Part shown: one piece after another, positions 24,627 through 33,333 of the stretch
How positions within the stretch are numbered: the first letter of the stretch is position 1
Layout: each line of letters opens with the position of its first letter
Assembly: GCF_034933565.1 (NCBI RefSeq)
Contig: NZ_JAYFNG010000006.1
Location: 57,083-121,082, forward strand
Reading direction: 5' to 3'
DNA length: 64,000 nucleotides
Origin: Raineyella sp034933565
GTDB taxonomy: Bacteria > Actinomycetota > Actinomycetes > Propionibacteriales > Propionibacteriaceae
Position numbers and translations under genes: made by a program
Notes under the pieces: generated by a model
Databases searched by the model: none
The model's input: the letters and a program-made list of their open reading frames with translations, nothing else
Told to the model about the DNA's origin: nothing

Positions 24627-25394
24627 TCAGTCCTCGGAGAGGGAGGCGAGGGCCTCGGCGTCGGGCTCGTAGTTGCCGTAGACGTTCTGGACGTCGTCCA
24701 GGTCGTCGATGGCGTCGACGAGCTTCTCGACCTTCTCGAAGGTCTCCAGGTTGACCTGCTGGGTGAAGTCCGGCACGAACTCCACCTCGGCGGAGTCGTA
24801 GTCCAGCCCGGCGGCCTGGACGGCCTTGCGGACGTCGACCACGGCGTTCGGGTCGCTGATCACGCGGAACGCCTCACCGCCGTCCTGGACGTCCTCGGGA
24901 TCGGCCTCGAGGGTGGCCTCGAGCAGGTCGTCCTCGGTGATCTCCTTGCCGTCCTGCTTCTTGGCGACCGAGACGACGCCCTTGCGCTGGAACATCCGCG
25001 AGGTCGAGCCGGGGTCGGCGACGGTGCCGCCGTTGCGGGTGATCGCCACCCGGACGTCGGAGGCGGCGCGGTTGCGGTTGTCGGTCAGGCACTCGATCAG
25101 CAGGGCGATGCCGGCCGGGCCGTACGCCTCGTACATGATCGTCTCGTAGTTGACCGCCTCGCTGCCCTCACCGGAGCCGCGCTTGACGGCGCGGTCGATG
25201 TTGTCGTTGGGCACCGACGACTTCTTCGCCTTCTGGATGGCGTCGTAGAGGGTCGGGTTGCCGGCCGGGTCACCGCCGCCGACGCGGGCTGCGACCTCGA
25301 TGTTCTTGATCAGCTTGGCGAAGAGCTTGCCGCGCTTGGCATCGATGACGGCCTTCTTGTGCTTCGTGGTGGCCCACTTGGAATGCCCACTCAT
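24627..25394 (-). CDS. YebC/PmpR-family regulatory or ribosome-associated protein
   Basis: The 255-residue protein starts with the family hallmark SGHSKWATTKHKKA and contains the usual NRAASDVRVAITRNGG and MFQRKGVV segments. YebC proteins were named as DNA-binding regulators and some members help ribosomes through proline stretches, so the exact role here is open. It directly precedes ruvC, as in most bacteria. Confidence 0.93.
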   Translation of the reverse strand: MSGHSKWATTKHKKAVIDAKRGKLFAKLIKNIEVAARVGGGDPAGNPTLYDAIQKAKKSSVPNDNIDRAVKRGSGEGSEAVNYETIMYEAYGPAGIALLIECLTDNRNRAASDVRVAITRNGGTVADPGSTSRMFQRKGVVSVAKKQDGKEITEDDLLEATLEADPEDVQDGGEAFRVISDPNAVVDVRKAVQAAGLDYDSAEVEFVPDFTQQVNLETFEKVEKLVDAIDDLDDVQNVYGNYEPDAEALASLSED

Positions 25395-25427
25395 GGGTGA
25401 CTCCTGTCGTTCGTACGTCCCGGGGCG

Positions 25428-25625
25428 TCAGCCCCAGATGCGGGGGTGTTCGGGGGTGGCGGACGCGGACTGCGCCCAGCGGCGGCGCCACGGTGCGGCG
25501 CCGCTCTCGACGGCCGGTGCCGTCCGGCCGGTGAACCTGTCGGTCCACCCGGCGGCGGCAGCGGGCTCCCCACCGGGGTCGGGCACCCGCCCTCCGGCGA
25601 TGTCACGGACAGTTGCCTCGCTCAC
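25428..25625 (-). CDS. Hypothetical 65-residue protein
   Basis: A GTG at 25625 opens a frame of 65 codons beginning (M)SEATVRDIAGGRVPDPGGEP and ending PEHPRIWG. It has no membrane segment or recognised motif and is rich in Ala, Pro and Gly. It begins 7 bp after the LarA-like gene stops and ends 33 bp before yebC, so it fits as a small gene of that transcript. It may encode a real small protein or only be an open stretch. Confidence 0.45.
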   Translation of the reverse strand: MSEATVRDIAGGRVPDPGGEPAAAAGWTDRFTGRTAPAVESGAAPWRRRWAQSASATPEHPRIWG

Positions 25626-25632
25626 AGCTGTG

Positions 25633-27192
25633 TCACCCCCGTCCTTCCTCGACGCGTCCCTGCGGGACGCGGCCTTCCACGACATCCGTCACCATGGTCG
25701 CCCCGGCGTGCAGGTAGGCCACCTGCGGGTCCGGGCCGATCCGGTTCGCGACGATCTCCAGCGCGTCGGCGAGCGTCGTCGCCGCGCGCATCCCCATCCG
25801 GGCCGCGCTGTCCCGGTCCGCGCCGACCCAGACGATGTCGCCGCAGTGGGCCCGGGCACGGGAGATCGCGTACCACTGGTACACCGGCAGGATACCCGCG
25901 TACGCGTGCTGGTCGCGGTGGACGTGGCCGTACCACTCGTCCTCGGCGAACCTGCGCTCGTGTTCGGTGTTGATGACCGCCGGGTCGGTGGTCCGGGTGA
26001 GCACCTGGGCGAAGAAGTCGCCTGCGGCCTGCTGTTCGGTGCTGGAGAAGTCCTGGCGCAACGGGTGGCAGACGATCACCGCTCCGCCCTGGCGCACCGG
26101 AGCACCGGGCCGGTGCAGGCCACGCAGTGCTGACCACGCCGCGGTGATCGGGTCCACCGTCGTCCCGGCGTTGTACCGGGTGCGGCCGGCCACCCCGGTG
26201 ATCAGCACGTCGACCGGCGCGGGCAGCTGGACGACCTGCTGGTCGGCCAGCACCCGCCGGGTCGCCCCGGCCACCCGGACCGGGTCACCGGCGGTGATCG
26301 CCGCGGTCCGACGGGCCTGGCCGGCCTCCCACATCGCCCGGTGCAGCCGTTCGTGGGCCACTCCCTGGGCCCGGCGGGCGAGACCGAGTGCCATCCGCTG
26401 GCGTACGCTCCACTCCCACTCCCGGCGGCCCAGGTAGTCGAAGGCAGGGGCGATGTCGGCCTGGTCGGTGACCACGTCGATGGCGAACAGCGGCAGCTTG
26501 TCCGCGAGCACGGCGGCGACCCGGTCCGAGGCGCCGTCGACGGCGCCGAAGCCGTGGCAGGCGTCCAGGGTGGCGAGGGCGACCACGCCGTCGGCGAGGA
26601 ACCCGGCGCCAGCGTCGGCGGCCTCCCGGGCGACGTTCACCGTCACCACGACGTCGGACTCGGCGAGCCGCCGGTTGACCAGCACCGGCTCACCGGCGGT
26701 GGTCGGCCCGAGGTCGGCGGCGCCGGCCGGGTCCGCGAGGTCGTGCTGCAGCACCAGGCCGTCCGGTCCGAGGGCGTCGACGACGCGCTGGCCCAGCACG
26801 GCGACCAGTTCGGCGCCGGTCAGCCGGCGGCCGGCGCCGACGGCGACCAGGACCCGGACGTCGTTCACCTGCCGGGCGGCGGCCACCTCGAGCACCTGCT
26901 CGAGGAGCCGGCCACGGATGTCGTGCGCCATCGGGGCCACGGCCAGGCCGGTGACGACGACGGTCAGCCGGCGGTCGGGGCCGAGCAGGTCGGCCAGCGG
27001 GGCCGAGTCGCGCGGGCTGCGCAGCGCGTCGCCGATCGCCTGGTCGACGTCCAGGATGGCCGTGTCGTACTCGTTCGGGTACACCACCTGGGTGCCGAGC
27101 GGCAGCGGCGCCAGTCGGCCGGCGCCGCCGTCACCGATCAGCAGGGCGGGGGTCCGCTTCTCGACCTCGAGGATGAATCCCGGTCGTGACAT
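25633..27192 (-). CDS. LarA/DUF2088-like protein lacking the usual catalytic histidines
   Basis: The 519-residue protein resembles the lactate racemase (LarA, DUF2088) family in its N-terminal half: an LTVVVTGLAVAPMAHDIRG segment, a conserved GEPVLVNRRLAESDVVVTV stretch, and a later glycine-rich domain. Where LarA has ATGxHR it shows VAVGAGRRLTGAE, and the IxPHxxAGYSGG-like block is replaced by VNVAREAADAGAGFLAD. The histidines and lysine that hold the nickel-pincer cofactor therefore appear absent. Racemase activity is unlikely. It starts at an ATG behind GAGGAG, 17 bp after the acyl-CoA reductase fusion gene, suggesting a shared pathway. The family assignment is by pattern, not a search. 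Confidence 0.6.
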   Translation of the reverse strand: MSRPGFILEVEKRTPALLIGDGGAGRLAPLPLGTQVVYPNEYDTAILDVDQAIGDALRSPRDSAPLADLLGPDRRLTVVVTGLAVAPMAHDIRGRLLEQVLEVAAARQVNDVRVLVAVGAGRRLTGAELVAVLGQRVVDALGPDGLVLQHDLADPAGAADLGPTTAGEPVLVNRRLAESDVVVTVNVAREAADAGAGFLADGVVALATLDACHGFGAVDGASDRVAAVLADKLPLFAIDVVTDQADIAPAFDYLGRREWEWSVRQRMALGLARRAQGVAHERLHRAMWEAGQARRTAAITAGDPVRVAGATRRVLADQQVVQLPAPVDVLITGVAGRTRYNAGTTVDPITAAWSALRGLHRPGAPVRQGGAVIVCHPLRQDFSSTEQQAAGDFFAQVLTRTTDPAVINTEHERRFAEDEWYGHVHRDQHAYAGILPVYQWYAISRARAHCGDIVWVGADRDSAARMGMRAATTLADALEIVANRIGPDPQVAYLHAGATMVTDVVEGRVPQGRVEEGRG

Positions 27193-27209
27193 GTTTGCGT
27201 TCTCCTCGT

Positions 27210-29549
27210 CTATCGGCCGCGCGGCCGGTTGCGGCTCCCGGCGCTGTGGGAGCTCCATTCCACGATGGACCAGTGGTCGGCCTGGGCGACCCGCATCAGC
27301 GGGACGTCCGGGTTGACCGCCACCGGGTTGCCGACCGCGCGCAGCATCGACTCGTCGGCGTGTGAGTCGGCGTACGCATAGCTGGCCGACAGGTCGATGT
27401 CGTGGGTCGCCGCGTAGTACCGCAGCCAGGCCGGGCGGGACTCCCCCACCAGCGGCGGGCCGGTCAGGTAGCCGGTGCAGCGGCCCTGTGCATCGGTGGC
27501 CAGGTCCGCCGCGACGATCTCGTCGAACAACGGCGTCAGCGGCCGGGTGAACGGCCGGATCGTGCCGGTGAGCAGGACCGTCACGTGCCCGGCCTCGCGG
27601 TGCTCGCGGACCCGGCGGATCGCCTCGGGGGCGAGCCGGTCCATGATCACCTCGGTGAGCTCGCGGTCGACGAAGTCCTCCAGCGCCGACAGGTCCGCAC
27701 CGCGGTAGCGGCGGTAGAGCGCCCGCAGGAAGGCTCCCCGGTCGCGGTTCTCGGTCCACAGGTAGCCGGGCAGGTCGCGGATCAGCGCGGCGACCTCCCG
27801 GGCACGGCCCCACCGGTCCAGCTCGGGCAGCCGGGCCCACAGGTAGCTGCGGACGACATCGGAGTTGAGCACGGTGCCGTCCAGGTCGAAGGCAGCCAGG
27901 ACGGTGCCGGGCTCCTTCGCCGGAGCGAGCTCGCGGTAGGTGGCCGGCCGAGCCTTGCGGCGCCGCTTGAGCTCCTCCATCCGACGCACCGGCTTGGTCA
28001 CCGCCGGGCAGTGGATGCCCTCGATGTAGTCCTTCCAGTCGTACACCGAGGAATCGAAGGCGAACGCCTCGACGTCATCGGGGTCGAGCTGGTTGTGCAG
28101 GGCCAGGGTGTTGTCGTCGAGGTAGGTGACCTCGGAGCGCAGGTACTCCCCGTAGATGGTGAGGTAGCGGCGCAGGAAGGCGATCTGTTCGCCGCCCTTG
28201 TCGAGGTCGCGGGCCAGTCGGCGGAAGATCTCCACCCGCGGCGCGACCTTGAGGGCCATGTCGGCGAACTGGTAGGCCTTCGTCGAGGTGTTGAGCAGCT
28301 GGTCGACCCGCTGCGCGCCGGGGAAGCTCCAGGTCGGCAGGTGGGCTGCGCCGCGGCCGCCCGGGTTGAGCGGCTGCTCGAGGAAGTACGTACGGACGTG
28401 GTCGTACAGGTCGGCGAAGGTCAGCGGGTTCCGCGCGCCGGAGTTGACATGGTAGAAGACCGGCCGGCCGATCTGTGGCCGGGTGGCACACACCGCAAGG
28501 GTGGCGTTGACGACCATGTCGCACGGCACGATGTCGATCACCGAGTCCGGCGAGGCCGGCAGCTCGGGCATGTTGCCCTTGCCGTACGCCAGGATGATCG
28601 GGTCGGCCATCTTGAAGCCCTCGATCCACCCGGGGTACGGATACTTCAGCGAGGACTCCACGATCGCGGGCCGCACCACCGAGACCATGATCCGACCGCC
28701 CACGTCGGCGACGACGCGCTCCCCGAGGGCCTTGGTGAAGGTGTAGCAGTCCGTCCAGCCGAGCGAGCGGGCCCGTTCGGTGCCGGCCTCCACCAGCTTG
28801 TCGTGCACCCAGTCGCGGCGGCGCTGCTCGGTGTCGCGGGCGGTGGTGAGGTAACCGGCCTTGCGGTGCACCCGCTCGGCCTGGCGGCGCAGCCGGGTGA
28901 GCCGCTCGGGCGTACGCGACTCGAGCTCGATGGTCTCCTTGAGCTTGAGCCCCCACCGGGTCTCGGTGTCGTAGTCGATGTCGTGGACGTGCTGGGCCTC
29001 GGGGATCATCCCGCGGCGACGGCCCGCGGTGTACGCGGTGGACACGTGCACGTAGTGCGGCACCTTCGCCAGGGTGCCGTCCTCGGCGGTCACCGCGGCC
29101 AGCATCGCATCCATCAGCGCGCGGGTGCCGACGGTGTTGGTGGCGAACGCCTTGTCGATCGGCGGGTCGAAGGAGACGTCACCGGCGCAGTGCAGCACCA
29201 CGTCCAGGTCGCGCGGCAGCGGGGGGACGTTCGGCAGGTCGCCCTCGATCACCTCGATCCGGGAGTCGACGAGCTCGGCCTTGCCGCCGGCCGCTGTGAC
29301 CAGGGGCCGGAAGATCGGCTTGCCGACCAGGGTGATCACCCGGTCACGGGCCGAGGCGGAGCCCTTGCGGCGGACCAGGACGGCCGGGGTGGTGTCGGGC
29401 AGCTCGGTGAGGATCTTCCAGAGCAGCTGCTCCCCGATGAAGCCGGTCGCACCGGTCATCACGATCTTCTTGCCCGCCAGCAGGTCACGCAGGCGCCCGC
29501 CCAGCGGCGGCGGCCCGACGACCTCAGGGGTGTCGGTGGAAATCGTCAA
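27210..29549 (-). CDS. Fatty acyl-CoA reductase fused to a SerB-like HAD phosphatase
   Basis: The 779-residue protein has two parts. Residues 1-490 form an extended short-chain dehydrogenase of the fatty acyl-CoA reductase type: TGATGFIG at about 32-39, and YTFTK carrying the Y-x3-K catalytic pair. Residues about 560-750 form a HAD-IB hydrolase: FDLDGTVLNSD (nucleophile), LLTGTIRPF and YADSHADESML. The expected chemistry is reduction of a long-chain acyl thioester to aldehyde or alcohol, with a linked dephosphorylation. Translation is placed at the TTG at 29549, 8 nt after AGGA, because the conserved region begins soon after and longer starts run into hisA. It begins 10 bp after the hisA stop. 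Confidence 0.78.
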   Translation of the reverse strand: MTISTDTPEVVGPPPLGGRLRDLLAGKKIVMTGATGFIGEQLLWKILTELPDTTPAVLVRRKGSASARDRVITLVGKPIFRPLVTAAGGKAELVDSRIEVIEGDLPNVPPLPRDLDVVLHCAGDVSFDPPIDKAFATNTVGTRALMDAMLAAVTAEDGTLAKVPHYVHVSTAYTAGRRRGMIPEAQHVHDIDYDTETRWGLKLKETIELESRTPERLTRLRRQAERVHRKAGYLTTARDTEQRRRDWVHDKLVEAGTERARSLGWTDCYTFTKALGERVVADVGGRIMVSVVRPAIVESSLKYPYPGWIEGFKMADPIILAYGKGNMPELPASPDSVIDIVPCDMVVNATLAVCATRPQIGRPVFYHVNSGARNPLTFADLYDHVRTYFLEQPLNPGGRGAAHLPTWSFPGAQRVDQLLNTSTKAYQFADMALKVAPRVEIFRRLARDLDKGGEQIAFLRRYLTIYGEYLRSEVTYLDDNTLALHNQLDPDDVEAFAFDSSVYDWKDYIEGIHCPAVTKPVRRMEELKRRRKARPATYRELAPAKEPGTVLAAFDLDGTVLNSDVVRSYLWARLPELDRWGRAREVAALIRDLPGYLWTENRDRGAFLRALYRRYRGADLSALEDFVDRELTEVIMDRLAPEAIRRVREHREAGHVTVLLTGTIRPFTRPLTPLFDEIVAADLATDAQGRCTGYLTGPPLVGESRPAWLRYYAATHDIDLSASYAYADSHADESMLRAVGNPVAVNPDVPLMRVAQADHWSIVEWSSHSAGSRNRPRGR

Positions 29550-29559
29550 CGCGTCAGTC

Positions 29560-30306
29560 CTACTGCTCGAGGGCGGCCGAGATGCTGCGGGTGAGATCGA
29601 GGGCGTCCTCGACCGTGAAGTTGCCCAGGTAGAGCGCAGTGCCGACGATGACACCCTCGACGCCGATGGAGACCAGACCGGCCAGCTGGCGCAGGTCCTC
29701 CAGGCTCGAGACACCACCGGAGGCGACGACCGGGGACTCGGTGCGGGCGCAGATCGCCCCGAGCAGCTCCAGGTTCGGGCCGGACAGCATGCCGTCGGAG
29801 CGGACGTCGGTCACCACGTAGCGTCGGCAGCCCGCCTTGTCGAGCCGCTCCAGCACCTCGAAGACGTTGCCACCCTCACGGGTCCAGCCGCGCGCGGCGA
29901 GCCGATCACCCTTCACGTCCAGACCGATCGCCACCTTGTCGCCATAGGTGCGGATGACCTCGGCGCACCACTCCGGCTTCTCCAGGGCGGCGGTGCCGAT
30001 GTTGACCCGGGTGCAGCCGGTGGACAGCGCCCGCTCCAACGAGGCGTCGTCGCGGATGCCGCCGGACATCTCCACCTTCATGTCGACCGAGCGGACGACC
30101 TCGGCCAGGACGTCGGCATTGTCCCCCTCGCCGAACGCGGCGTCGAGGTCCACCAGGTGCAGCCACTCCGACCCCGCGTCCTGCCACCGGGTGGCCGCGG
30201 CGACAGGATCGCCGAACCGCTTGTCGGTGCCGGCGATCCCCTGGACCAGCTGGACAGCCTGTCCGTGGCGGACGTCGACGGCGGGAAGAAGTTCCAAAGG
30301 CTTCAC
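29560..30306 (-). CDS. priA: Phosphoribosyl isomerase HisA/PriA
   Basis: The 248-residue (beta/alpha)8-barrel isomerase converts ProFAR to PRFAR in histidine synthesis. In actinobacteria the same enzyme (PriA) also isomerises phosphoribosylanthranilate for tryptophan. N-terminal LLPAVDVRHGQAVQLVQG and C-terminal VVASGGVSSLEDLRQL phosphate-binding loops are present. The acidic residues of VDLDAAFG and VTDVRSDGMLSG fit the family. No separate trpF is seen in the window's trp cluster, which supports the dual role. The GTG at 30306 is chosen: a TAGGCT -10 box lies 8 nt upstream and there is no Shine-Dalgarno, so the mRNA may be leaderless. Confidence 0.88.
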   Translation of the reverse strand: MKPLELLPAVDVRHGQAVQLVQGIAGTDKRFGDPVAAATRWQDAGSEWLHLVDLDAAFGEGDNADVLAEVVRSVDMKVEMSGGIRDDASLERALSTGCTRVNIGTAALEKPEWCAEVIRTYGDKVAIGLDVKGDRLAARGWTREGGNVFEVLERLDKAGCRRYVVTDVRSDGMLSGPNLELLGAICARTESPVVASGGVSSLEDLRQLAGLVSIGVEGVIVGTALYLGNFTVEDALDLTRSISAALEQ

Positions 30307-30314
30307 GGACCGTG

Positions 30315-30320
30315 AGCCTA
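30315..30320 (-). promoter_or_regulatory. Candidate -10 box giving leaderless hisA/priA mRNA
   Basis: On the minus strand TAGGCT is followed by 8 nt and then the GTG start of hisA, the spacing expected of a leaderless actinobacterial transcript. It would give hisA its own promoter now that it is separated from hisH by the 5-kb island. Confidence 0.45.
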
Positions 30321-30355
30321 CCCGACCGCACAGCCAGTGACCGGCGGCAACCAGG

Positions 30356-30373
30356 CCCGGGCCCGAGGCCGGG
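30356..30373 (-). terminator. Hairpin after the ABC transporter operon
   Basis: Arms CCCGG(G)CC and GGCCGGG pair over 7 bp with one bulged G and a CGA loop, starting 9 nt past the ATPase stop codon. It lacks a T tract but is well placed to end the island transcript before hisA. Confidence 0.45.
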
Positions 30374-30382
30374 ATGCCCCGG

Positions 30383-31102
30383 TCAGAGGTGGATGAGGTG
30401 TTCGGCACGCCCGATGACCCGTGCATCGTGGGTGGCGATCACCGCGATGCCCCCACTGCGGCAGTGATCCGTCACGAAGTCGTTCAATCGCGTTGTGTTC
30501 TCGTCATCCAACGCGGACGTCGGCTCGTCCATGAGGAGTACGTGTGGCTGCCGCAGCGCCAGCCGGATGAGCGCGACCCGCTGTTGCTCGCCACCACTCA
30601 GGCGAGAGGCGGGTGTGGACAACAGTGCGATCGGCAGACCGAAACGATCGAAGACCTCCTCGAGATCGCTGTGGTCCCGCGAGAGTCGGACACCACCGAC
30701 CTGGAGATTCTTGCGGACCGACCAGGACGCCACCAATCCGAAGTTCTGGAACAGAAACCCGACGGTCCTCCGAAGGAACCGCCGACGACTGCCGCCTCGC
30801 AATGTGGCCATGTCGGCACCGCAGACGACCAATTCGCCGCCGGTCATCTTCTCGAGGCTGCCGAGGCACTGCAGAAAGGTGGTCTTGCCTGCACCACTCT
30901 GGCCACACACGGCTGTCACCGTGCCCGGCTCGATCTCCACATCCAGGTCGCTCCACAGGACACGCCCCGGGTACGCGAACTCGAGATCGCGGCCCGTGAT
31001 GCCCACGCCAGCCGTCCCGCTGTCGCCTTCTCGGCTACCCGATGCTCCACCCGGCGCGCGGGGAACCGTCGGCTGCGTCACATCCGCCTCGCGTTGCGTC
31101 AT
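30383..31102 (-). CDS. ABC transporter ATP-binding protein, lactococcin-972 export group
   Basis: The 239-residue protein has a complete ABC ATPase: Walker A GQSGAGKTT, Q loop in VGFLFQNFGLV, signature LSGGEQQRVAL, Walker B VLLMDEPTSALD and H loop IATHDA. The GFLFQNFGLV form of the Q-loop region resembles the lactococcin-972 bacteriocin exporter group. Its ATG overlaps the permease stop (ATGA), so the long upstream in-frame extension inside the permease is not real. The first 35 residues before the ATPase domain are a Thr/Pro/Gly-rich extension. With the permease it probably exports or expels a peptide. Confidence 0.85.
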   Translation of the reverse strand: MTQREADVTQPTVPRAPGGASGSREGDSGTAGVGITGRDLEFAYPGRVLWSDLDVEIEPGTVTAVCGQSGAGKTTFLQCLGSLEKMTGGELVVCGADMATLRGGSRRRFLRRTVGFLFQNFGLVASWSVRKNLQVGGVRLSRDHSDLEEVFDRFGLPIALLSTPASRLSGGEQQRVALIRLALRQPHVLLMDEPTSALDDENTTRLNDFVTDHCRSGGIAVIATHDARVIGRAEHLIHL

Positions 31103-32592
31103 GAGATCACCAGGGCCTCTCGCCGCTCCTGCCTGCCGAGCAGCAGGAGAGCCGTCGTCACCGCCACCAGCGCGAGAGCGCCACCGACGCACACGATCCC
31201 TGCCGAGGTCGCCAACCCGAGGTCTGTCGTCAGGAGGTACGCCGCAGCCGGCACGACGACCAGACAGATTGTCAGGGTCAGATAGTGCCAGTGGATTCCC
31301 AGATAGCTGCGGCCTGTCGTCCACTGCAGGAAGATCGCCGTCCGATTCCGCAGCAGGTAGCTGGCGGACAGGATCAGCAGGGACATCGCGAGCACGACCA
31401 CCACCACTACCACGCCGATGATGACGGCCCGATAATCGGCTTCCCTGTTGACCCGATAGAGCTCAGATGCGTCCGCAACACTCTCGATGTCGGCGGCTCC
31501 CGAGACCCCGTTCCGGTCCAGCAGGCTGACCAGGGAATCCCGATCGAAGAAGACGCCGCGACCCGCATAGAAATGATCCTCGAACAACCCGCCCCGAGCG
31601 TCGGTCACGACCATCACCGGATCGACCAGGTACATCGAAGACCCCGAAGCGGAGGTCTCCGAGGAGTTGTTGTAGTCGAGTCTGGGCACCACACCGAGAT
31701 CGACGTCATCCAGCACCGTGAGCTGGGGAGTGACACGATCGGCGGGGTCTCGCAGCGATGCTTCGAATGACAGCCACTCGTGGGTGCGCGACATGATCTC
31801 CGCTCGCTCGCCGCTGCGATGGGATGGAATGAGGAGAGCGACGCCCCCCGCCGGTCGGGTGGCTTCCTCGACGCCGTGACGAAGACCCACGTCAGCAGCA
31901 TCCAACGAGTCCAGAAAAGCGGTGTTGGCAACCATTGCGGTCGGTCGGTGCTTCTCTTCGAACCCACCCACCTCGGCTGCCCCGGTGACATCAGTGAAGA
32001 GTGCTCCGTCGGTCGACTCCGCCTGCCGGTAGGTGTCCGCCAGCCCCGCGTTCACCCGCTCAGCATCATCACTGACGACCGCGTATGTCGTGTAGGTGAA
32101 CACCAGGTCGGGGTGTGCTGCACGGTAGGATTCCGCCTGCCGTTCCAGCTGGCGATCCTTCGAACGCTCGACCGCTTGCGTGGCTCCTGCCGACGCGATG
32201 ATGGTCGTCCCCACAACGGCGATGACCGCAAGGCCCGCCAGCAGCGCTACCGGGCGCTTTCCGGTCACAATACGACCGATCGAGAGGCCTTGTACACCCA
32301 ACCCGATGAGTGCCGATGCGGCTATCACGGCGCTGACCTGGATCAGGACGTGCACCGCCGAGATCGTGACGATCGACGCCCACCGATATCCCCCCGCCCA
32401 GACCAACGAATAGCCCAACAGCGCGACAGAGGGGACCAGCCCCGCCACCAGTGCGGGGCCGAGCACAGCGCCGACCTCCCTGCCCACGACCTTGGCCGCC
32501 GACATACCGGCCGACAATCGAACGCCGACGACCGCAAGACGTGTGCTGAGCAGATTCGCGGCGGCGAGGACCACCGTCGCCCACGCGATCAT
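31099..32592 (-). CDS. Bacteriocin-associated integral membrane protein, C-terminal portion of a split permease
   Basis: The 497-residue protein has about four membrane helices at the N-terminus, an extracytoplasmic domain of about 250 residues (SKDRQLERQAESYRAAHPDL to NREADYRA), and three C-terminal helices (IIGVVVVVVVLAMSLLIL, LTICLVVVPAAAYLL, ALVAVTTALLLL). This plan, with paired LLSTRLAVVGVRLSAG and LLRNRTAIFLQWTTGRS segments after the first and fifth helices, matches the large membrane protein (DUF1430 type) of lactococcin-972-like clusters. In that family the N-terminal helix and domain belong to the same chain; here they are in the preceding gene. The ATG at 32592 forms a TGATG junction with it. 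A GTG 14 codons upstream is an alternative. Confidence 0.7.
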   Translation of the reverse strand: MIAWATVVLAAANLLSTRLAVVGVRLSAGMSAAKVVGREVGAVLGPALVAGLVPSVALLGYSLVWAGGYRWASIVTISAVHVLIQVSAVIAASALIGLGVQGLSIGRIVTGKRPVALLAGLAVIAVVGTTIIASAGATQAVERSKDRQLERQAESYRAAHPDLVFTYTTYAVVSDDAERVNAGLADTYRQAESTDGALFTDVTGAAEVGGFEEKHRPTAMVANTAFLDSLDAADVGLRHGVEEATRPAGGVALLIPSHRSGERAEIMSRTHEWLSFEASLRDPADRVTPQLTVLDDVDLGVVPRLDYNNSSETSASGSSMYLVDPVMVVTDARGGLFEDHFYAGRGVFFDRDSLVSLLDRNGVSGAADIESVADASELYRVNREADYRAVIIGVVVVVVVLAMSLLILSASYLLRNRTAIFLQWTTGRSYLGIHWHYLTLTICLVVVPAAAYLLTTDLGLATSAGIVCVGGALALVAVTTALLLLGRQERREALVIS

Positions 32593-33143
32593 CACCGCAC
32601 CGCCCAAGGGCTCCCGACCAGAGACACCGGCCACCTCACGACGGCCGGCGAGGAGGACACCGACCTGACATCGACCCCGAGAGCGGCAAGCGCGTCCATG
32701 ACGATCCGCACCTGTTGCGCGGTGCCGTCAACGCCGAAGACCCCCAACAGCTGATCGCGCTCGATGGCATCTCCCGGATAGAGATGTCCGGTGTACCTGC
32801 CACCGAACGACGGGAAGGTGTGACTCCGGACGTCCCCGATGATCGATCCGGGATCCCCGGCGAACACAAAATGATCGGTGGTCCGAACGCCGTTCTCTGC
32901 CGAGGGCCAATCTTTGTAAATGTTGACTCGTTCCGCATGAGCCACCGTGTCCAGCGCCGTGGTGACCTCATGGAGCGAAACTTGACCCGGAAGTGAGTAA
33001 AGAGCCACCGCACGCGTTATTCCTTCGGAACCATAGCGATCTTCGTCGGTCAGGAACATCGCCGTCGACAGGAGAAGCGTCATTGAAAGCAGCCCTGTCG
33101 CCATCCAGAACAGCGCCGTCCCGAGTACAAGATTGTTGCGCAC
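32592..33143 (-). CDS. Bacteriocin-associated membrane protein, N-terminal portion of a split permease
   Basis: This 183-residue product starts at a GTG behind GGAGGGGG. It has one transmembrane helix (about residues 7-30, LGTALFWMATGLLSMTLLLS) and an extracytoplasmic domain ending DALAALGVDVRSVSSSP. It looks like the N-terminal section of a lactococcin-972-type permease whose remainder is in the next gene. The last 13 residues, WPVSLVGSPWAVR, read like out-of-frame sequence. Either the permease is naturally made from two coupled genes (TGATG junction) or a single-base insertion/deletion near 32600-32660 split it. Confidence 0.6.
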   Translation of the reverse strand: MRNNLVLGTALFWMATGLLSMTLLLSTAMFLTDEDRYGSEGITRAVALYSLPGQVSLHEVTTALDTVAHAERVNIYKDWPSAENGVRTTDHFVFAGDPGSIIGDVRSHTFPSFGGRYTGHLYPGDAIERDQLLGVFGVDGTAQQVRIVMDALAALGVDVRSVSSSPAVVRWPVSLVGSPWAVR

Positions 33144-33233
33144 CCCGCACCCCCTCCGCCCACGCAGATCAGTGATCAGATCGACAGTGGATGCCGACTC
33201 CGTCTTGTGAATGCCGGCACCCGCTCCCAGAAA

Positions 33234-33323
33234 TCAGGAGACTCGCGAAACGACATCTGCGTTGGCCGCGGCCGCACCTCCCACTGCGATGCCGACGGCT
33301 GCAACGGATGTAGCGATTGCCAT
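33234..33323 (-). CDS. Possible 29-residue hydrophobic peptide or signal-peptide remnant
   Basis: An ATG opens a 29-codon frame reading MAIATSVAAVGIAVGGAAAA then NADVVSRVS. It looks like the hydrophobic core and cleavage region of a Sec signal peptide followed by an abrupt stop. It has no ribosome-binding site of its own. Upstream in the next frame is another hydrophobic stretch, NALFVLFVLTGAVSSGGAGV. One base less at 33339-33340 would join the two into a peptide of two hydrophobic segments. It may be the decayed precursor of the bacteriocin that this transporter once handled. Confidence 0.3.
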   Translation of the reverse strand: MAIATSVAAVGIAVGGAAAANADVVSRVS

Positions 33324-33333
33324 TGCGATTCGA

